Assembly: GCF_040436345.1 (NCBI RefSeq)
Contig: NC_133224.1
Span: forward strand, 7,060,741-7,124,740
DNA: 64,000 bases
From: Pagrus major
Taxonomy: Eukaryota; Chordata; Actinopteri; Spariformes; Sparidae
Direction of reading: 5' to 3'
The notes below the pieces were generated by a model. That model did no database searches, had not been told where the DNA came from, and worked only from the letters and a program-made list of their open reading frames with translations. Every line of letters begins with the position of its first letter. The stretch's first letter is position 1. The position numbers and the translations under genes were made by a program. Below are positions 12,239 through 26,700 of the stretch, piece after piece.

Positions 12239-15200
12239 ATGGAGCACACTTTGCTCGGTGTGCTCGGGTTGTTCTGTGAGTACATCTCTGACTTTCTCAT
12301 GCTGTGACTTTCAGTGGCAGACTCATGTTTTTCATCAACATGGTCATTTTGTACACATGATCTCTGTTGCTGATTTGACTTTTGCACAATCTATGTACAG
12401 TATATAGTCTAAGATAATGTAATGAATAGTTTTTGTGATTTCATTTATGGGTCATTTTACTTTATATACTGTACTGTATTCCATCTTCAAGAGTTTCTCT
12501 TACTTGTTTCCTCTTTCTGTTGCTCTGCAGTAGAATATCATCACAGAAATGTGTGATGCTGTTGATTGATAAGAAGTTGTTGTCACTGATGAAACTCCAG
12601 CTGGATTTTAAATGTTTATGATTATTGTCTAATCAAGTTTTAATCTTTATTTTAGTGCTGAATACACTCCTCTACGGACATGCTGAAGGTGACCAACTGT
12701 CTTTGCTTCTGCTTTTTATATATTTAGTCATTGATTCATACCGTATCATCTACTGTATCACTCCTGATCACTTCCTCTTTTTCTTTTTCTTTTTTTCCAC
12801 GTATCATAATGACATGTTTCAATATAAATTAATGTCTAGATTAGTGCCCAGTGTTTGGGAAGATACAAGCTACAAATTATTGGACATGGAGAGAAGTTAA
12901 GGTACAGCAAAGATCCCCTCGGGAGAAATCTAGTTTGGTTCAGTCAAGCTAAAAAAGATACCGAACAGAACAAGTACACGTGATATTAAATCATGGCAGA
13001 AGAGAAAACAAAAAGTCACATGGCAGCACAACATGCATCTTGAGTTTAATCCTGAAACTTATTCACCGGTCATACATAAACACTTACTGATATGTTGCAA
13101 TGGCTGCCACACAGAGATGCAGGAAGTGAGTCACAGTTGGCAGTACTGAGGAATCAGTCTGTGTAATGACTTCGTAGTAAATGGTGGGTGACATTCATGT
13201 CTTTTGTATTAGTGTGAATGAAACTTTAACACCAACATATTATAGGTCAAAGTGGCCACATCAACTACACTCAACAACAGCAAGAAGACGAAGAGGGAGG
13301 GGAAACCCCCCAGTCTCCCTTATAAGATTGCTCAATTTTGTGAGTTGTTGAGTCAGGAGAAACTTTATAAACTTTGTGATTCACTGTTTCTGAAAAATTC
13401 TTGAATATTTAGGCCTTCTTGTAAATTCATCATATAATATAGCCTCTCTTTAAGGGGTGCTGGAGCCCCCTTAGCACCCCTAGTTCCTGCATCTTTAATT
13501 ATTATTAAAAACAGTCAGAGAAAGAAAATCAGAAAAAGAAGCAAAGAAGGGAAGAGTTTAACTGTTCACATCAGGAGATTAATACAAATTACAACCCATC
13601 CTCTATCTACCCTGTAAGAGCAACATTATTATAACTGTTGAGCAAGAAAACAGGGCAGGCAGGTATGAAGCTGTTTCTAAGAAATTAGTAAATGTACTAA
13701 TGTAGAATTATTGATACAGTTTAAGAACATATTGAGCAGAAATATAATATCACAGCTAATCATATGTAGTCAGATAAATCATATGTTCATTTGATTGAAC
13801 GTATTAATAAAACATCTCTCTACCTCTGTTACATAGGTGCTGATGCAGTCCTGGAAATTCCTGAATTCACTTTTTTTGAAGGAGATCGATTGACTCTGTA
13901 CTGTAAGAATCGTACTTCAGGAAGTACAATGACAGCTACCTTTTTCAAAGATGGATCACTTATTAAAATGGACAGAAACCATCGGTTATCCAGAACAGGG
14001 GAAATTACCATTTATCCAGTGTCAGTGTCAGATGTGGGCTGGTACAAGTGTAAGTTTGATGATGGGACAGAATCTGCAGACAGAGAGCTGAGAGTGAAAG
14101 GTAAGAAGCTGTCTCACTGTGATGAACAAACATTAATATTGTTTTCAATGCTGCACCAAGAATCCAAAGAACAGGTCACAAAATATTCAACTAACAAACA
14201 CTCAATAGCTTCTGATGAGCTTTCAGCTGCATTTACTGTCTTCATTCAGTAAAGATTTGTTTTGTCTTGCAGTAATTTCTACATGAAGTATTCATACTTC
14301 TCAAAACAACTACTAACAAGTGCTGAACTACAAGTGAATCTTTTTCTGTGCCTTCACCAAACCACTCACTAAATATCCTTGATTTCTTTGTTTTATTGTT
14401 TTTCTAAACTAAACAGCAGGTAGACGTACAGTCACACTGACAGCAGACAGGACAATCATACCACTGGGGGGCAGTGTGACACTGACATGTTATGTGGAGG
14501 GTCCTGCTGGCTTCAAATATGACTGGTACAGAGAGACGTCGGATACTGGAACTTTTCTTCAGACTGAAAATGTTCATGAATCAGACAGAGTTATCTCACA
14601 AGGAGGCAAATACACCTGCAGAGGATGGAGAAGTGAACCAGATGTCCTCACACCTGATAGTGATGCAGTCGTCATTCATAGTGGTGAGTATATACATTTC
14701 TAATGGAATAAACAACCTGCAGTCTTTATGTTCTTAAACAATGTCCACAGTGTGAAGGGAAAGTGATTGTTAGTAAGAGGAAAAAGAAAAACCCTCATGA
14801 ATCAAAGATGTTAGCCCAGTACCTCTTACTTCTCTGCAGAAAATGTATTTATATCCTTTGTCATGTAAAGGACGAGCTATTTGTTGACCTTCTTCAGTTT
14901 GGGAACAGATGCTGACGAGGAGCTGAGGACGCTTCTTTAATGCTGCTCAGTTTTACTCATAAATATCTGGAATCTGGTAAAAGACACAACGATTGATGAT
15001 TATGTCAAATCAGCATCTGTCCTCTTTTAGCTCCCTTTTTGTATCTGGTTCAAGATCTTTTTTGAAACTCCTGTTCAGAAGGAAATCAGTGGACAAATTG
15101 TTGAAATGTCTCTGGATTTATTGATGAAAAAATTGTCCTGAAGCCACACATGAATGTTATTAATGCCAAATCACAACATGCTTATTTTATCAAGATTTGA

Positions 15201-18200
15201 AGTGGTATAAACAGTTTTTGTACATTTCAAATCCAGCCTGCAGATCAACTAATCATTAGACACAAGACTTACAAAGGAGGATTATCAAAATGTTCTTCAG
15301 GAAAACAGTCTCTGTACTAAATGCTTGCTATGGACGGCTACTAGTATTTGATATTTCATGAAATCGTTGTTACCCTCTGTACGCTCTTTTATTCCTTCAG
15401 CAGCTGCTACTGTTATGGTCTTTGAGGAGTTTCTAAAGCTGTTGAATTGTTTGTGAACGTTTTTGAAAATGTTGCATCCAAATAACTAATGTAAGGATTA
15501 TAGCAGAAACTCATTATGTTTAATCTCTATCATTTTGAATCCTGTGTATTTTATTTTTATGTCAACAGTTTCCAACAGGGCCACTTTGACCCTTCAACCC
15601 AACTGGCCTCAGATATTCAGTAGTGAGACAATCACCCTCAGATGTGAGATCAAAGATGGAGGAGACACTGAGTGGACGTATGAATGGTCACCAGACAACT
15701 TGAACACACCTGCAACTCACAATGAATCCAGGATTATCAGTGCTACTGAGGCTCACAGTGGAGAACACAGGTGTAAAGGAAGAAGAGACTCATATTCCTC
15801 AACAGAGTGGAGCGACGCCATCAAACTGACTGTATCATGTAAGTTGGACTATCTGTCATTCATACTGAAAATGTCATGTTTTAATGTTTTCATTAATCTA
15901 AATTAAACAGCAGGAAACATTTCTCTCCAACAATAATGATGTCTCTTAAATGAGGAGGAAAAAATAAGTTAAGTTTCTTTTAGCATTGGAACAAAATAAC
16001 TGAAAAGCAGCCAGTAATCAGATTACTGCATCTTTTGAAATATAACCACTAACAGGGAAATGTACAGAAATTAACAAAGACTATCAAGTTACTTTTAGGA
16101 CGGACCAACGGTGCAGTTTTACACTGTTCCCACACACTCAGAAGCTTCTTGGTGCCAACTTGACATTTGGTTGAGTCAACTCACCGGTTAAGTTAATCAG
16201 TGGTTGGGTCACTTTATTGAATCGCCTAATTGGCTCTGCAGTGTAAGTGATAGTGTCAATGGTTGTATTAAGAGTTAACCCTGTGATAGACTGACAACCT
16301 GTTCGGGACGTAACCTTGCTCTCATCAAATGTGAGCTGTGTTAGGATCATTGATCCAGTGTCCAATGTTATGTCTTTGTTCTAAATCAAACAGCAAACAG
16401 ACCAAAGGCTGAACTGAGGGCTGATGACAGAGACATTCCTGTAGGGGGCAGTGTGACCCTGACCTGCTCTGTGAACCCATCATCATCTGGTTGGAAATAC
16501 TTCTGGTACAGAGGAGAGAAAACATCTGAACATCTGACCACTCAACTTTCAGCTGTACGAAGAAGTGTCTCAGAGGAAGGAGTCTACTGGTGCAGAGGAG
16601 GAAGAGGAGAGCCAGTTTACTACACAGAGTACAGTGATCCAATCACTATCAGCAAAAAGGGTGAGTTTGACATTTGTTTTTTAGACAGAATAAAAATATA
16701 TGTTGTATTCATAGTTACTGATTGATAACGCTTAAGTCATTATGTTTTGTTGTAGATTCAACTCTTTGTCATTTTTGTTTCCTCACTGTGAATTCTTGAA
16801 CATGAGCAGTTCACAACAAGGCTGTTGTGACTCTGCAGCCAAACTGGTCTGAAATATACAGAGGAGAGACGATCACTCTCAGATGTGAGATCAAAGATGG
16901 AGGAGACACTGAGTGGGAGTATGAATGGAAAACAACCAGCTCAGAAAAACCTTCAAATCAAAATGAACACAGTATTAGATTTGCTACTGAATCCCACAGT
17001 GGAGACTACAGGTGTAAGGGCAGAAAGAAAAGTGAAAAGTCTTCAACAGATTGGAGTGATCTCATCAAACTGACAGTATCAGACAGTAAGTCACATCACA
17101 TTTCTTTCAAAGTGAAGATTATACAGCTCATTAAAAGGCTGTTTTGGTTCACATATATTTTAAATGGAAATGTTCCAGTTTGTATTTTGTTCAGGATGTA
17201 TTTGATTTGTTCATGTTAACATGCATGTTTGTATTTCAAAAAATCATTTTCCAACAGAACCCCGGCCTGTCCTCACTGTGTCTACATCATGGCTGAGTGC
17301 TGGAGCCTCAGTAACTCTGACCTGCAGTGTTGAAGATCAATCTGCAGGATGGAGGTTCTACTGGTATAAGACTGCTCCTAAACTATCAAAAAAAGTCTAC
17401 AGCGTCAAGCTGCTACCTGGCAGCAGCAGTGGGACTGAACAAGATTCCTACATTGTTCATGGACAGACACACACAGCAGGATATGTGTGTAAAGCTGGAA
17501 GAGGAGATCCAGTGTATAAAACTCGTTACAGTACATCTAAGTTCGTCTGGTCTGGAGGTCAGTCTTTTTCCTGTTATGTCATCAACTCTGTAATTAACAT
17601 ACAGTAACTTGGCGGTTGACAAATAACTGGCTGTGTATGTTCATACTGCTCATATGATCTTTACTGTCTCAGTAGCATCAAGTCAAACTTTCTCTTTTCC
17701 ACCTTACTGGGTGATTTTACAGACTGGATGGGACAGAATCTCCTTTTTTCTTTTGTCCTCTTCTTTTGACTTTTATAGAGTACTTTTACTTTGGATACTG
17801 ATTGCTTTTACTTACACAACAGGCAGGACATGTAGGGTCAAACCAGATTTGGTTAGTGGTCATGTAGGTGTTGAGACAGACAAAACTGTCAAATTCAGGA
17901 AATGAAAAACCAAAGAAGTAAACCATATTTTAAGTTTCAAGATAAAAATCATAATTTCACCAAAACTGCAGCTTGTTTCAATGTTTGCACTAATCCTCAG
18001 CAAATGAATATTTGAATTGTGGAGTTTATAATCTAAAGATCTCTGTTTGACCTCTTATCACATGTTGTTTTTCAGATTTTCACTCATCAGCGTCTCTCAC
18101 AGTGAGTCCTGACAGAGCTCAACACTTCACCTCTGACTCTGTCTCACTGAGCTGTGAGGGAAACTCTACTGAGTGGAGAGTGAGGAGGTTAATTGAGGGC

Positions 18201-19609
18201 CACCCCGCATCAGACTGCTCCTACTGGGGGACAATGAATGGATCAACATGCAACATAGACACCGACAGGCCCAGTGATGCAGTGTACTGGTGTGAGTCTG
18301 GATCTGGAGAGTTCAGCAACGCAGTCAACATCACTATACAGAGTATGATTTCACTACATTTGTTTTTTCTAATATCAATGATCCCATTGTGTGTTGAGGA
18401 GTACAAGACACTGACATATAAAGAGTTTTGTCCAACACTCTGCTTCATGATTTCTCAAGTAATAAAATGTTTTCAATTAATAAACACAGTTAGAATTCAA
18501 AGTAGTTTTAGTTTCAGACAACTTCACCTGTTGGATTCAGCGCTTTGTAAATTCAGTTTTAGAAACATGCCGTGATACAAGTTCATTAACACTTCATTTT
18601 TACTATTTATTGCAACAGGGCCTGAAAGATTTGCTGTACCGTTGGTTGTTGGGCTGGTTTGTGGAATCGTTCTCGTTATGCCTCTGCTCGTTTTGTTTTG
18701 CTACAGAGCGTCCAATGGTGAGACCTTCTTCTTCTATTATTAGATGATTTTTAATTATTCAAATACACACACATACTCTGATCTCATGAGATAGAAAAGC
18801 AGTATAACAACCATCTAACAACAAATGTCTTTTTCACAGATTCATGCTTTGTCAGGTAGGTGCAACACTCTCTCATCTCATTTTGAACATAACATCAACA
18901 CATCTTTATGTTCCTATTTAAATGTATTGCATTTGATATGTGTTGTAGACCAGTCCGGTCTGAGAGCACCAACACAGATCGTGTGGACTACGAGAATGAT
19001 AATTACTCTGCTCTTCTCCATGGTAAGCAGTTAAACTAATCTTTATTTTTTAGATAATTTATTTTGAATAATCAAAACATCTGAGGATGTTTAATTAGTA
19101 TCACAAATTTACCTTGTCTTGATTTTTATTTCTCTGTAGGTGATGTTTGTCTGTATGAAACAATCAGAGGCCGTCAAGAAGCTGAACATGGTACAACTGA
19201 TGCCTTGACAATCCATTAAGTTTCAAAATATATTTACATTTCAAATTGGACCAATGATGTTTCATATTCTTTGATTGATCTTTTTAAAAAAAACTGCTAA
19301 AAACAGTGAGTACTTTATTTTGTGTGGTGAGAATTACATGCAATAGTTGAGAACTCTTTGTAGGCCAGCAGTGTCTAAACAAAGTACAGGAAGTTGTTTT
19401 TCATGCATTCATCTGATTTTTTCTACAGTGGCAGATGATGAACCAGAAGACAGCGCTGTTTACATGAATGTACAGATGAGATCAGCTGCAGGTACAGTCA
19501 AGTACAACAGACAGTACTAAATGTAAATATAATACTACTGTGATAGTTGTATTCAAACAATTCAAACTCAAAATTGTTTTTTCCTTTGCTTTTTCTTTCA
19601 GGTCAATAA
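12239..19609 (+). CDS. FCRL-like receptor gene B (7 Ig domains, ITAM-like tail)
   Basis: Exons: 12239-12275 and 12656-12688 (signal), Ig 13837-14100 (I), 14420-14683 (II), 15569-15838 (III), 16394-16660 (IV), 16810-17085 (V), 17258-17557 (VI), 18076-18342 (VII), transmembrane 18619-18717, then 18840-18855, 18949-19022, 19140-19190, 19429-19491, stop exon 19602-19609. Frame of 762 aa. An in-frame ATG four codons upstream (12227) is possible; 12239 matches the paralogues. It is the only complete gene with Ig type I and the only one without juxtamembrane type VIII: the VII-to-TM intron is just 276 bp. The tail has Y712, ITAM-like Y717-SAL-x7-Y728-ETI and Y751 (AVYMNV, which also fits a Grb2-type YxN). 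Family FCRL/LITR-type; ligand unknown. Confidence 0.85.
13341..13440. repeat. copy of an unnamed dispersed repeat (gene B intron)
   Basis: The block around GGAGAAACTTTATAAACTTT and GGCCTTCTTGTAAATTC recurs near 31932-32030, 41869-41970, 53262-53360 and 53600-53710, and inverted near 50540-50700 and 50760-50870. The intergenic copies are more diverged than the three intronic ones. Confidence 0.6.
16200..16370. repeat. decayed SINE-type fragment in gene B intron III-IV
   Basis: The stretch with CCCTGTGATAGACTGACAAC followed by CTGTTCGGGACGTAACC resembles the widespread fish repeat tail of the form 'gatagactggcgacctgtcc'. An almost identical block lies in gene E at about 44158-44328 and none in gene D, which has gene-A-like sequence there. 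Confidence 0.5.
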
Positions 19610-20875
19610 AGAAATCTGTATCAACAAAACCAATTTAGCTGACAACAACATGAATAATGACATCTGTGAATTTGCAGCTTCTAATGTAATCACTGTGTGC
19701 AACAGTGCTGTTCAAATATCAGACAGTATTTTGTAAAGTCAGTCTAATAGCAGGTCATTTAAGAGAAATATATCATATGGTTTGATTTTTCAACAGATGA
19801 CATATATAATAATTAGTACAAGTGTTTGTGTTCTGTGTTTTTCTTTGGTGTATCATACTGTCACTTTATTTCTTTTTTCAAAACTCCTGTAGACACTGTT
19901 ATGCAACTATAAACTCACCATCTTTTGTAGTTTTTGATTGATTGAAGGTTTAAACATTTATAACATTTAATATTATATATATTTAATAGTTTTGTTTAAT
20001 CCGGATGGATTTATGTTTTGTTGTATATTTTTTAACAGTTTGGTTGACCACTTTATGCATCTGTAGCAGAACATGTTATCATTTTGATCTTATGAAACTC
20101 AAACTCTGCTTCAAAAGCTGCTCATTTACAGGATTCCGCTCTGCTATCTGATGAGCTTTGGTGATAACTTTTTTAAGATAATGATAGAAGGAAATGCACG
20201 TACTACATGAGTGTACATCCACTCTTGTAATGAATATGTTTAGTGCTCCTTATTTATCATCCATGTCACTGAGTACAATAAATATCAAATTAAGTTGTTT
20301 GTATTTGTGTTTTCTTTTAGGACAGAGGTGGAGGTCAATGTCATCAGAATTTACAACCTTCAGATGTATGACTGATTCATTTGATGTGAATAATTTTCCT
20401 CTGAATTGATGAATCAGTTGATGAGTTAATTGATGGAGGTGTTGACCTTTCTAACAAGAGATTAATTATATCTATATCTATATACTTTGTGCTGAGAACG
20501 CTAAAAAGGGAATGTAACTATGATATAACTTAAAGTTGAAGAGTGTCTACATATTTGTGTCACAACTTACTGTACATAATGGAGGGGGTCCCTGTGTCCC
20601 CATACCAGGTGTCGTTCTTTCCTATTTCACCGATTCTTATACCATATTTTAATGTAACATTTTATCCTCAACACAAACTTTTGCACGGAAATGAGTTGAT
20701 ATGTCTTGCAATTGGCAGGAAGTGTAAGCGTATTTTAAGAGTTACGCGGAAAAACGGAAGGAAGATACAACACTTTATCAGATGATGAAGTTGAAGAAAA
20801 ATTCTGTTTTCATTAACTTCTCTATTTGAAGAAGATATTTCTATCAGAAGCAGACTGTTTGCCCCAGATGTGAAG
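19610..20875. other. gene B 3'UTR and gene B-C intergenic region
   Basis: No exon detected. A candidate AATAAA is at 20277-20282, 668 bp after the stop, with weaker context than in the other genes. An Ets-like element upstream of gene C is at 20714-20727. Confidence 0.5.
20714..20727 (+). promoter_or_regulatory. Ets/PU.1-like element upstream of gene C
   Basis: GGCAGGAAGTGTAA, identical over 14 bp to the element before gene A and about 150 bp upstream of the gene C start. Function inferred from conservation between two paralogues only. Confidence 0.4.
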
Positions 20876-23631
20876 ATGGGGCACATTTTGCTCTGTGCGC
20901 TGGGGTTATTCTGTGAGTACATCTGTCACTTTTTTCACTTTTTGACTTTCAGTGTCAGACTCATTAACATGTTTGTTTTACACATATGAGCTCTGTTGCA
21001 ATGCATGTACAGTATTTAGATACAGATACAGATATTGTAATGAATATGAGAGATATTTGTTTCTTTCCTCTGTGGTAGAATATCATCACAGAAATGTGTG
21101 ATGCTTTTTAATTGTTGAGAAGTTGATGAAACTTCAGCTGGATTTTAAATACTTATGATTATTGTCTAATCAACTTTTCATCTTTATTTTAGTGCTGAGT
21201 TCACTCTTCTATGGACATGCTAAAGGTGAGCAATTGTCTTTTATCTATTTACAATTTTTTTTTTTTTCTTCCTGTTTATCACCTATTGTATCACTCTCAC
21301 TGATCAGTTCCTCTTTCTGTGTTTCTTTTTTTTCTTTTTAATACACATTTTGCATTTCTGGTATGCATGATTTTGTTCTAATTGTACAGATTTGTTATTA
21401 TTTCATTGTGGAGTAATATAGTTAGTAATTACACTTAACTGTCAGCATGCGGTTCCAATCATCTCTCTCACTTGAGGTCAGTGCCGGCCCTGACCAATTT
21501 GGTGCCCCTTTGCATCACAGTCAATTTCACAATCAATTTTCACACACTCACACAGAAACTACATGTATGTATTCAAGATTTTATTTCTTTTAAGTCAAAA
21601 ATATCACACCAAATAAAAACTGAAGAAAGAAACAAGTGATAAATGAAAAATACAATATAAATAAGGCATTGCACAAACATTAAAGAATATTCTATTAACA
21701 TAAGAATAAAAACAGTGAACACGAAAACAAGTGACATAAAATGAATTAAAAATACAATATAAAGAAGGTATCGCACAAACATATTAAAGAATATTGCCAC
21801 TCTGCTGTGCTGAGGTAGAGGGGAGGAGCACCTGATGTTGTGGGGTGGTGGTGAAATATTTGAAAAGAGAAGTATATGTGACCACTGGATGTTACATTTT
21901 AATAAAAAAACAGATGCTTGGTGTGTGTCAACTTTATCGTCATTGCAATGCAATACAGTCTATCAGTCTAACCAGAGTGCAAAAAGCAGTAAAGTGCGGT
22001 GAAATGTATATACATATATATATATACAGTCATGGAAAAAATTATTAGACCACCCTTGTTTTCTTCAATTTCTTGTTCATTTTAATGCCTGGTTCAACTA
22101 AAGGTACATTTGTTTGGACAAATATAATGATAACAACAAAAATAGCTCGTAAGAGTTTAATTTAAGAGCTGATATCTAGCCATTTTCCATGGTTTTCTTG
22201 ATAGTAACCAAAATCACTTAAGTTCTTACATCAATAGCTATGGCACTGTACTGCCAAAAACACTGCTTTTAAGCATTCCATGTTTTCTTTTCTGTTTGCT
22301 TTAAACACATGATACACACAGGAGTTAGTACTTGATTGCGTAACCATTGTTTTTGATGACTGAAGCCATGCGTCTTGGCATGCTCTCCACCAGCTTCTGA
22401 CATTGTTCTGCTGTCACAGCAGCCCATTCCTGTTGCACAAATTCAAACAAATTTGCTTTGTTTTTGGGCTTGTGGTTCTCTATTTTGAGTTTGATGATTT
22501 TCCATAGGTTTTCAACTGGATTCAGATCTGGTGATTGAGCAGGCCAAGGCATGGTGCGAATGTTGTGGTTCTCCATCCAGGCTTTAACTGACCTTGCTGT
22601 GTGGCAAGGGGCATTGTCTTGTTGGAAAATCCAGTCATTCGAGGCAGGAAAGAGTTTTCCAGCTGATGGAAGAAGACTGTTTTCAAGAGTAGCCCTGTAC
22701 ATGACCTGGTTCATTCGCCCTTCACACAATTGCATTTGCCCTGTTCCACTCATACTGAAACAACCCCAGATCATCACTGATCCACCCCCATGTTTTACTG
22801 TAGGGGCAAGACAGTCTGGTTTGTAGGCTTCTCCAGGCCTCCTCCTAACCAGTAAGTTAGCTGGAGTGGGCATCAACTCAAAATTGGATTCATCACTGAA
22901 GAGAACCTTAGCCCAATCATCAACAGTCCAATCCTTGTGATCCCTAGCAAAGAGTAACCGGGCCTTCCTGTGCCTTTCGTTGATGAAGGGCTTCTTCCGT
23001 GCTCTGTGTGACTTCAGACCAGCTTCAACAAGTCGGTTTCGAACTGTCCTTGCCGAACAAGTCACATTTCTCGACAGTGCCCACTCATTTTTAAGGTCCC
23101 TGGAGGTCTGACGACGATTCCTGACACAGGAACGGACGAGTGCACGGTCATCTCGTGGGGTAGAGAGACGTTTCCTGCCGTGGCCAGGTAGCAATTTGGT
23201 AGTGCCGTGTTCGGCTTGTTTTTTCTTGTTGTAATGAACAGCTGTCTTGGAGAGCTTTAGTTTTTTTGCTACCTGTCTCTCACTCATGCCAATTTCCAGC
23301 AGTGCCAAGATGGCTGCCTTTGTGGCTTCACATAATTCTTTTGTTTTAGGCATTATGTGAGAGCTGACAACTTCTAGTTGTGCTATGGCTTGAATGTAAG
23401 CAGGAAACCACTCTAAGCCTTTGCATGTGCAGTGCTGCTTATGACATGAAATGGCCTCTTATATACCCTGGGAATACAATTAAGCTTAAGAATGTCAAAT
23501 AGGACATAAAGTATTATGTGATCAGCTGCATTTTTTGTCGTGTTCATTGTATTATACCTTTAGTGGTACCAGGTATTAAAATGAACAAGAAATTGAAGAA
23601 AACAAGGGTGGTCTAATAATTTTTTCCATGA

Positions 23632-23669
<38 letters not shown>

Positions 23670-23670
23670 T

Positions 23671-23724
<54 letters not shown>

Positions 23725-26700
23725 AGCCTATGCATGATATGGGAAAGTTATGGAGTATTAGCAGTAATACACTTTAACTGCACTTTAACACTGATGTAAA
23801 CTTTAACAAACATAAACTGTGACACAATAAACCAAAGGCTTACAACTACCCTATTACTTATAAAGGGGATGGAAAACTAATAGCATTTTAACTGACATAC
23901 AAGCAGGGAAAACACAGCCAACACGTTTTTCTTCCTCTTCTTTCCTTCTTTTCCTTCCCTGGGCGCCGGATGGTTTCAATCTTTTGGAAACTGTGGTTCT
24001 GCTACAGTATCAATAAATCTCAGATTCAGGCAACTCGCAAAAGTCCAAAAGTGTCAGTGCTATAATCAAATTATAAAATATAATATTTTGCTTGTTGTGA
24101 AAGAGAGAGGGATATGTTTAAACTGATATGTATTCAGTATTCAAAAAAAATCAGTGTTAATATAAATGCAAATTTAAGTCTAACAATTCAAGTAATTCTT
24201 TCCTGTGTGGGCTGCACTACTTTATACATTTCCTTTTTTATGTCTTTGTTCTAAATCAAACAGCAAACAGACCAAAGGCTGAACTGAGGGCTGATGACAG
24301 AGACATTCCTGTAGGGGGCAGTGTGACCCTGACCTGCTCTGTGAACCCATCATCTGGTTGGAAATACTTCTGGTACAGAGGAGAGAAAACATCTGAACAT
24401 CTGACCACTCAACTCTCAGCTGGACGAATCAGAGTCTCAGAGGAAGGAGTCTACTGGTGCAGAGGAGGAAGAGGAGAGCCAGTTAACTACACAGAGTACA
24501 GTGATCTAATCACTATCAGCAAAAATGGTGAGTTTGACATTTGTTTTGTTTTTTTACACATAATTAAAAAATGAATGTTGTAAAGCTGAAAGCTGAAGAT
24601 ATTATGGGGGGGCGGCTGTAGCTCAGTGGGTAGAGCAGGTGACCAGTGACCAGAAGGTCGCTGGTTCGAACCCCAGCTCCCCTGGGCAGAACTGAGCTAC
24701 ATGCCAAAGCATCCTTGAGCAAGATACTAAACCCACACCTTGTGTGGCAGCCTCTGCCGTCAGAGGGCCCTGCGATGAGCTGGCGACTCGTCCAGGGATA
24801 TACCCTGGCCTCCACCCTATGAGAACTGGATTTGGCCCCAGTAACCCACAACCCGCAATCCCCTGAAAGGGGGGATAAAGCGGCAACATCTCCGCGACCC
24901 TCATGGAAAAGCGGTAGATAATGAACTGAACTGAACTGAAGATATTATGATTTGATGTAGATCCAACTCTTTGTCATTTTTGTTTCCTTCCTATGAATTC
25001 TTGAACATGAGCAGTTCACAACAAGGCTGTTGTGACTCTGAAGCCAAACTGGTCTGAAATATACAGAGGAGAGACGATCACTCTCAGATGTGAGATCAAA
25101 GATGGAGGAGACACTGAGTGGGAGTATGAATGGAAAACAACCAGCTCAGAAAAACCTTCAAATCAAAATGAACACAGAATAGGATTTGCTACTGAATCCC
25201 ACAGAGGAGACTACAGGTGTAAGGGCAGAAAGAAAAGTGAAAAGTCTTCAACAGATTGGAGTGATCCCTTCAAACTGACAGTATCAGACAGTAAGTCACA
25301 TCATAAAAGGCTGTTTTGGTTCATATATATTTTTAAAGTAAATCTTCAGTGTGTACTGATTATGCAGAATGTATTTAATCCACTATCAATACATGTTTTC
25401 ATTCTGAAAACTCATTTTCCAACAGAACCCCGGCCTGTCCTCACTGTGTCTCCATCATGGCTGAGTGCTGGAGCCTCAGTAACTCTGACCTGCAGTGTTA
25501 AAGATCAATCTGCAGGATGGAGGTGCTACTGGTATAAGACTGTTCCTGATATATCAAACTACTTCTACAGCTATGAGCTGCTACCTGGCAGCAGCAGTGG
25601 GACTGAACAGGCTTCCTACATTGTTCATGGACAGACACACACAGCACGATATATGTGCAGAGCTGGAAGAGGAGATCCAGCGTTGTACACTGATTACAGT
25701 AAACCTAAGTTTGTCTGGTCTGCAGGTCAGTTTGTCTCATGTTATATCATCAGCTCTGTGTATCTATTTTCTGTATGTAATGAAAATAAAGTAACTAACT
25801 TGGAAGTTGACAAATAATTATCAATAATAATAATCATAATAATGTGTATAAAGATAAAAATTATAATTTCACCAAAACTTGTACTAATCCTAAGAAAAGA
25901 AAAAAAATAAATCAAATGAATATTTGAATTGTGGAGTTTATAATCTGAAGATCTCTGTGCTCTGTTTGACCTCTTATCACATGTTGTTTTTCAGATTTTC
26001 ACTCATCAGCGTCTCTCACAGTGAGTCCTGACAGAGCTCAACACTTCGCCTCTGACTCTGTCTCACTGAGCTGTGAGGGAAACTCTACTGAGTGGAGAGT
26101 GAAGAGGTTAACTAAGAACAGATACCTGTCAGACTGCACCACCTGGAGGACAATGACTGGATCTACATGCAACATAAAAACTTACTGGCGCAGTGATGCA
26201 GTGTTCTGGTGTGAGTCTGGATCAGGAGAGTTCAGCAACGCAGTCAACATCACTATACAGGGTATGATTTCATTATATTTGTTTTTTCTTTTGATAAATT
26301 ATTTTGCACATCCCATTAGGTACTTCAACATATATCAGATGTTGTTCACACTGAGGAGTACAGTACACTGGCATTTTAAGAGTTTGGCCTACTATATTAT
26401 ACTATATATAGTATAGTATATAGTTTACTATATGTTATCTTCAGTAACTATAGGTGACCAGGATTAATCGAAATAATGTTTTCTACTCAATGTAGATTGA
26501 CTTAAATAGGTTCAGCTTCATTATAATGATTCAATCTTATTTTTTATCATTTGTAGACACCATCAACATTCAGCAGCATCTGAACACACAAAACAAGTTA
26601 CACCAAAACCTTTAAAAAAATGTCACCTTTTTTTCAAAGTAATATTTTTAATAAAACAAACAAAAAGGTTTAGATTTATATGATTGATTTATTGTTCCAC

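Noticed and set aside
12625-12900. 91-aa ORF conserved in genes B, D and E (also 31219 and 41157)
   Set aside because: It contains signal exon 2 but continues past the GTGACC donor into intron; conservation is explained by recent duplication.
16138-16365. Minus-strand 75-aa ORF, also present at 44097-44324
   Set aside because: The conservation reflects a duplicated intron containing a decayed SINE-type repeat, not coding selection; it has no domain or splice support.
24607-24684. Possible tRNA gene
   Set aside because: A and B boxes are present, but a target-site duplication bounds a longer body with a repeat tail, so this is a SINE head rather than a functional tRNA gene.
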